Origin: Bacteroidales bacterium
GTDB taxonomy: Bacteria > Bacteroidota > Bacteroidia > Bacteroidales > VadinHA17
Assembly: GCA_021371855.1 (NCBI GenBank)
Contig: JAJFVL010000037.1
Location: 1-64,000 of the forward strand
Reading direction: 5' to 3'
Length of the DNA: 64,000 nt
Positions 63,651 through 64,000 of this stretch are shown piece by piece. The translations under genes were made by a program, and so were the position numbers. The notes under the pieces are model-generated. The model did not search any database. It was not told where the DNA came from and saw only the letters and a program-made list of their open reading frames with translations. The stretch's first letter is position 1. Each line of letters starts with the position of its first letter.

Positions 63651-64000
63651 TTACTGGACTACAGATTTGAAAGTATCATCATTGAAATACTTGGCAAATT
63701 CAAGGTCAGTTTTTGCATAAGCCTTCCAATCAGCTTTAAATCCGATAGCTTCACGAAGATTGTTCAGCATATAATTTTTGTCATCAAGACGTGCGCCAAC
63801 AATTGCTTTCAGATATGATGGCCTTCCGAATTTGCAAGGTTTAAGACTTTCAAGAGTTGTTTTTGCTTTGCTTACATCACCTTTCAGTATCTGAGCAAGA
63901 GCAAGGTTACAGGAAGGTTCAGTTCCAAAGTAATTTACTGCTTTGTCATATTCGCCTTTAGTAATAGCTATAGTTCCAAGACCGAATTTTGATTCAGGAG
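63651..64000 (-). CDS. TPR-repeat protein, C-terminal end (cut by window edge)
   Basis: The last 116 codons of a minus-strand gene. GLGTIAITKGEYDKAVNYFG and LALAQILKGDVSKAKTTLES are TPR units, and the end is WKAYAKTDLEFAKYFNDDTF plus KSVVQ. It may be the tail of an OmpA/TPR outer membrane protein, a common type in Bacteroidota, but only the end is visible. Confidence 0.7.
   Translation of the reverse strand, partial: PESKFGLGTIAITKGEYDKAVNYFGTEPSCNLALAQILKGDVSKAKTTLESLKPCKFGRPSYLKAIVGARLDDKNYMLNNLREAIGFKADWKAYAKTDLEFAKYFNDDTFKSVVQ

Overview
The window most likely comes from a member of the Bacteroidota, probably Bacteroidales or a related anaerobic or microaerobic lineage. The reasons are upstream elements of the Bacteroidota type (TAnnTTTG close to start codons, weak ribosome binding sites), a TonB receptor with a carboxypeptidase-D-like N-terminal domain, many lipoproteins, a GH92 mannosidase, DUF4855, DUF5009 and DUF6165 proteins, and a tRNA with no encoded CCA end. 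The assignment is from gene content only.

Layout. 1-8.5 kb: the N-terminus of asparagine synthetase B (cut by the window edge), then a TonB-dependent receptor overlapping a TM1266-like regulator of the kind linked to iron-only hydrogenase. Divergent from these is a three-gene ABC importer (lipoprotein, permease, ATPase), followed by a lipoprotein of the glycosidase-like GHL10 type. 8.5-9.1 kb: a tRNA-Pro(CGG) gene preceded by two partial tRNA copies whose anticodon arms are replaced by palindromes. 9.3-14.5 kb: AT-rich accessory DNA with a HEPN / unknown / SecB-like operon, a convergent operon (membrane TPR protein, PLD nuclease with an E2-like C-terminal domain, small protein) and an IS4-type transposase remnant. 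14.8-23.4 kb: a cation efflux protein, an ArsR regulator with a repeat-derived N-terminus, decayed gene fragments, three VOC-family genes, a quinol-type nitric oxide reductase, an MBL-fold enzyme and a small conserved protein.

23.4-36.1 kb is a defence island, all on the minus strand: an HNH nuclease, a HARE-HTH/GIY-YIG nuclease, a 1390-residue N6-adenine methyltransferase, a DUF1016 PD-(D/E)XK nuclease, a PLD-plus-SNF2 helicase, a CBS-pair protein and a second PLD-like protein with a decayed zinc ribbon. The methyltransferase, nuclease and helicase genes are translationally coupled and look like one restriction-type system that matches no class I can name with confidence.

36-43.6 kb holds a cysteine-motif protein, an ADP-ribosylglycohydrolase, two REP-associated (RAYT/TnpA-REP) transposases around a cupin gene, a DUF169 protein and a PIF1-like helicase with HRDC. 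The window also contains REP-like palindromes, one of them inside the second transposase gene. 43.6-48.2 kb is a MarR-controlled drug efflux operon (TolC, EmrA and EmrB types). 48.4-64 kb is mostly chromosomal: DUF4855 and DUF5009 genes, GH92, GT9, DUF6165, PriA, a hybrid histidine kinase, two CDGSH-type iron-sulfur proteins, an M15-like protein, SucC, a SpoU methyltransferase and the end of a TPR protein.
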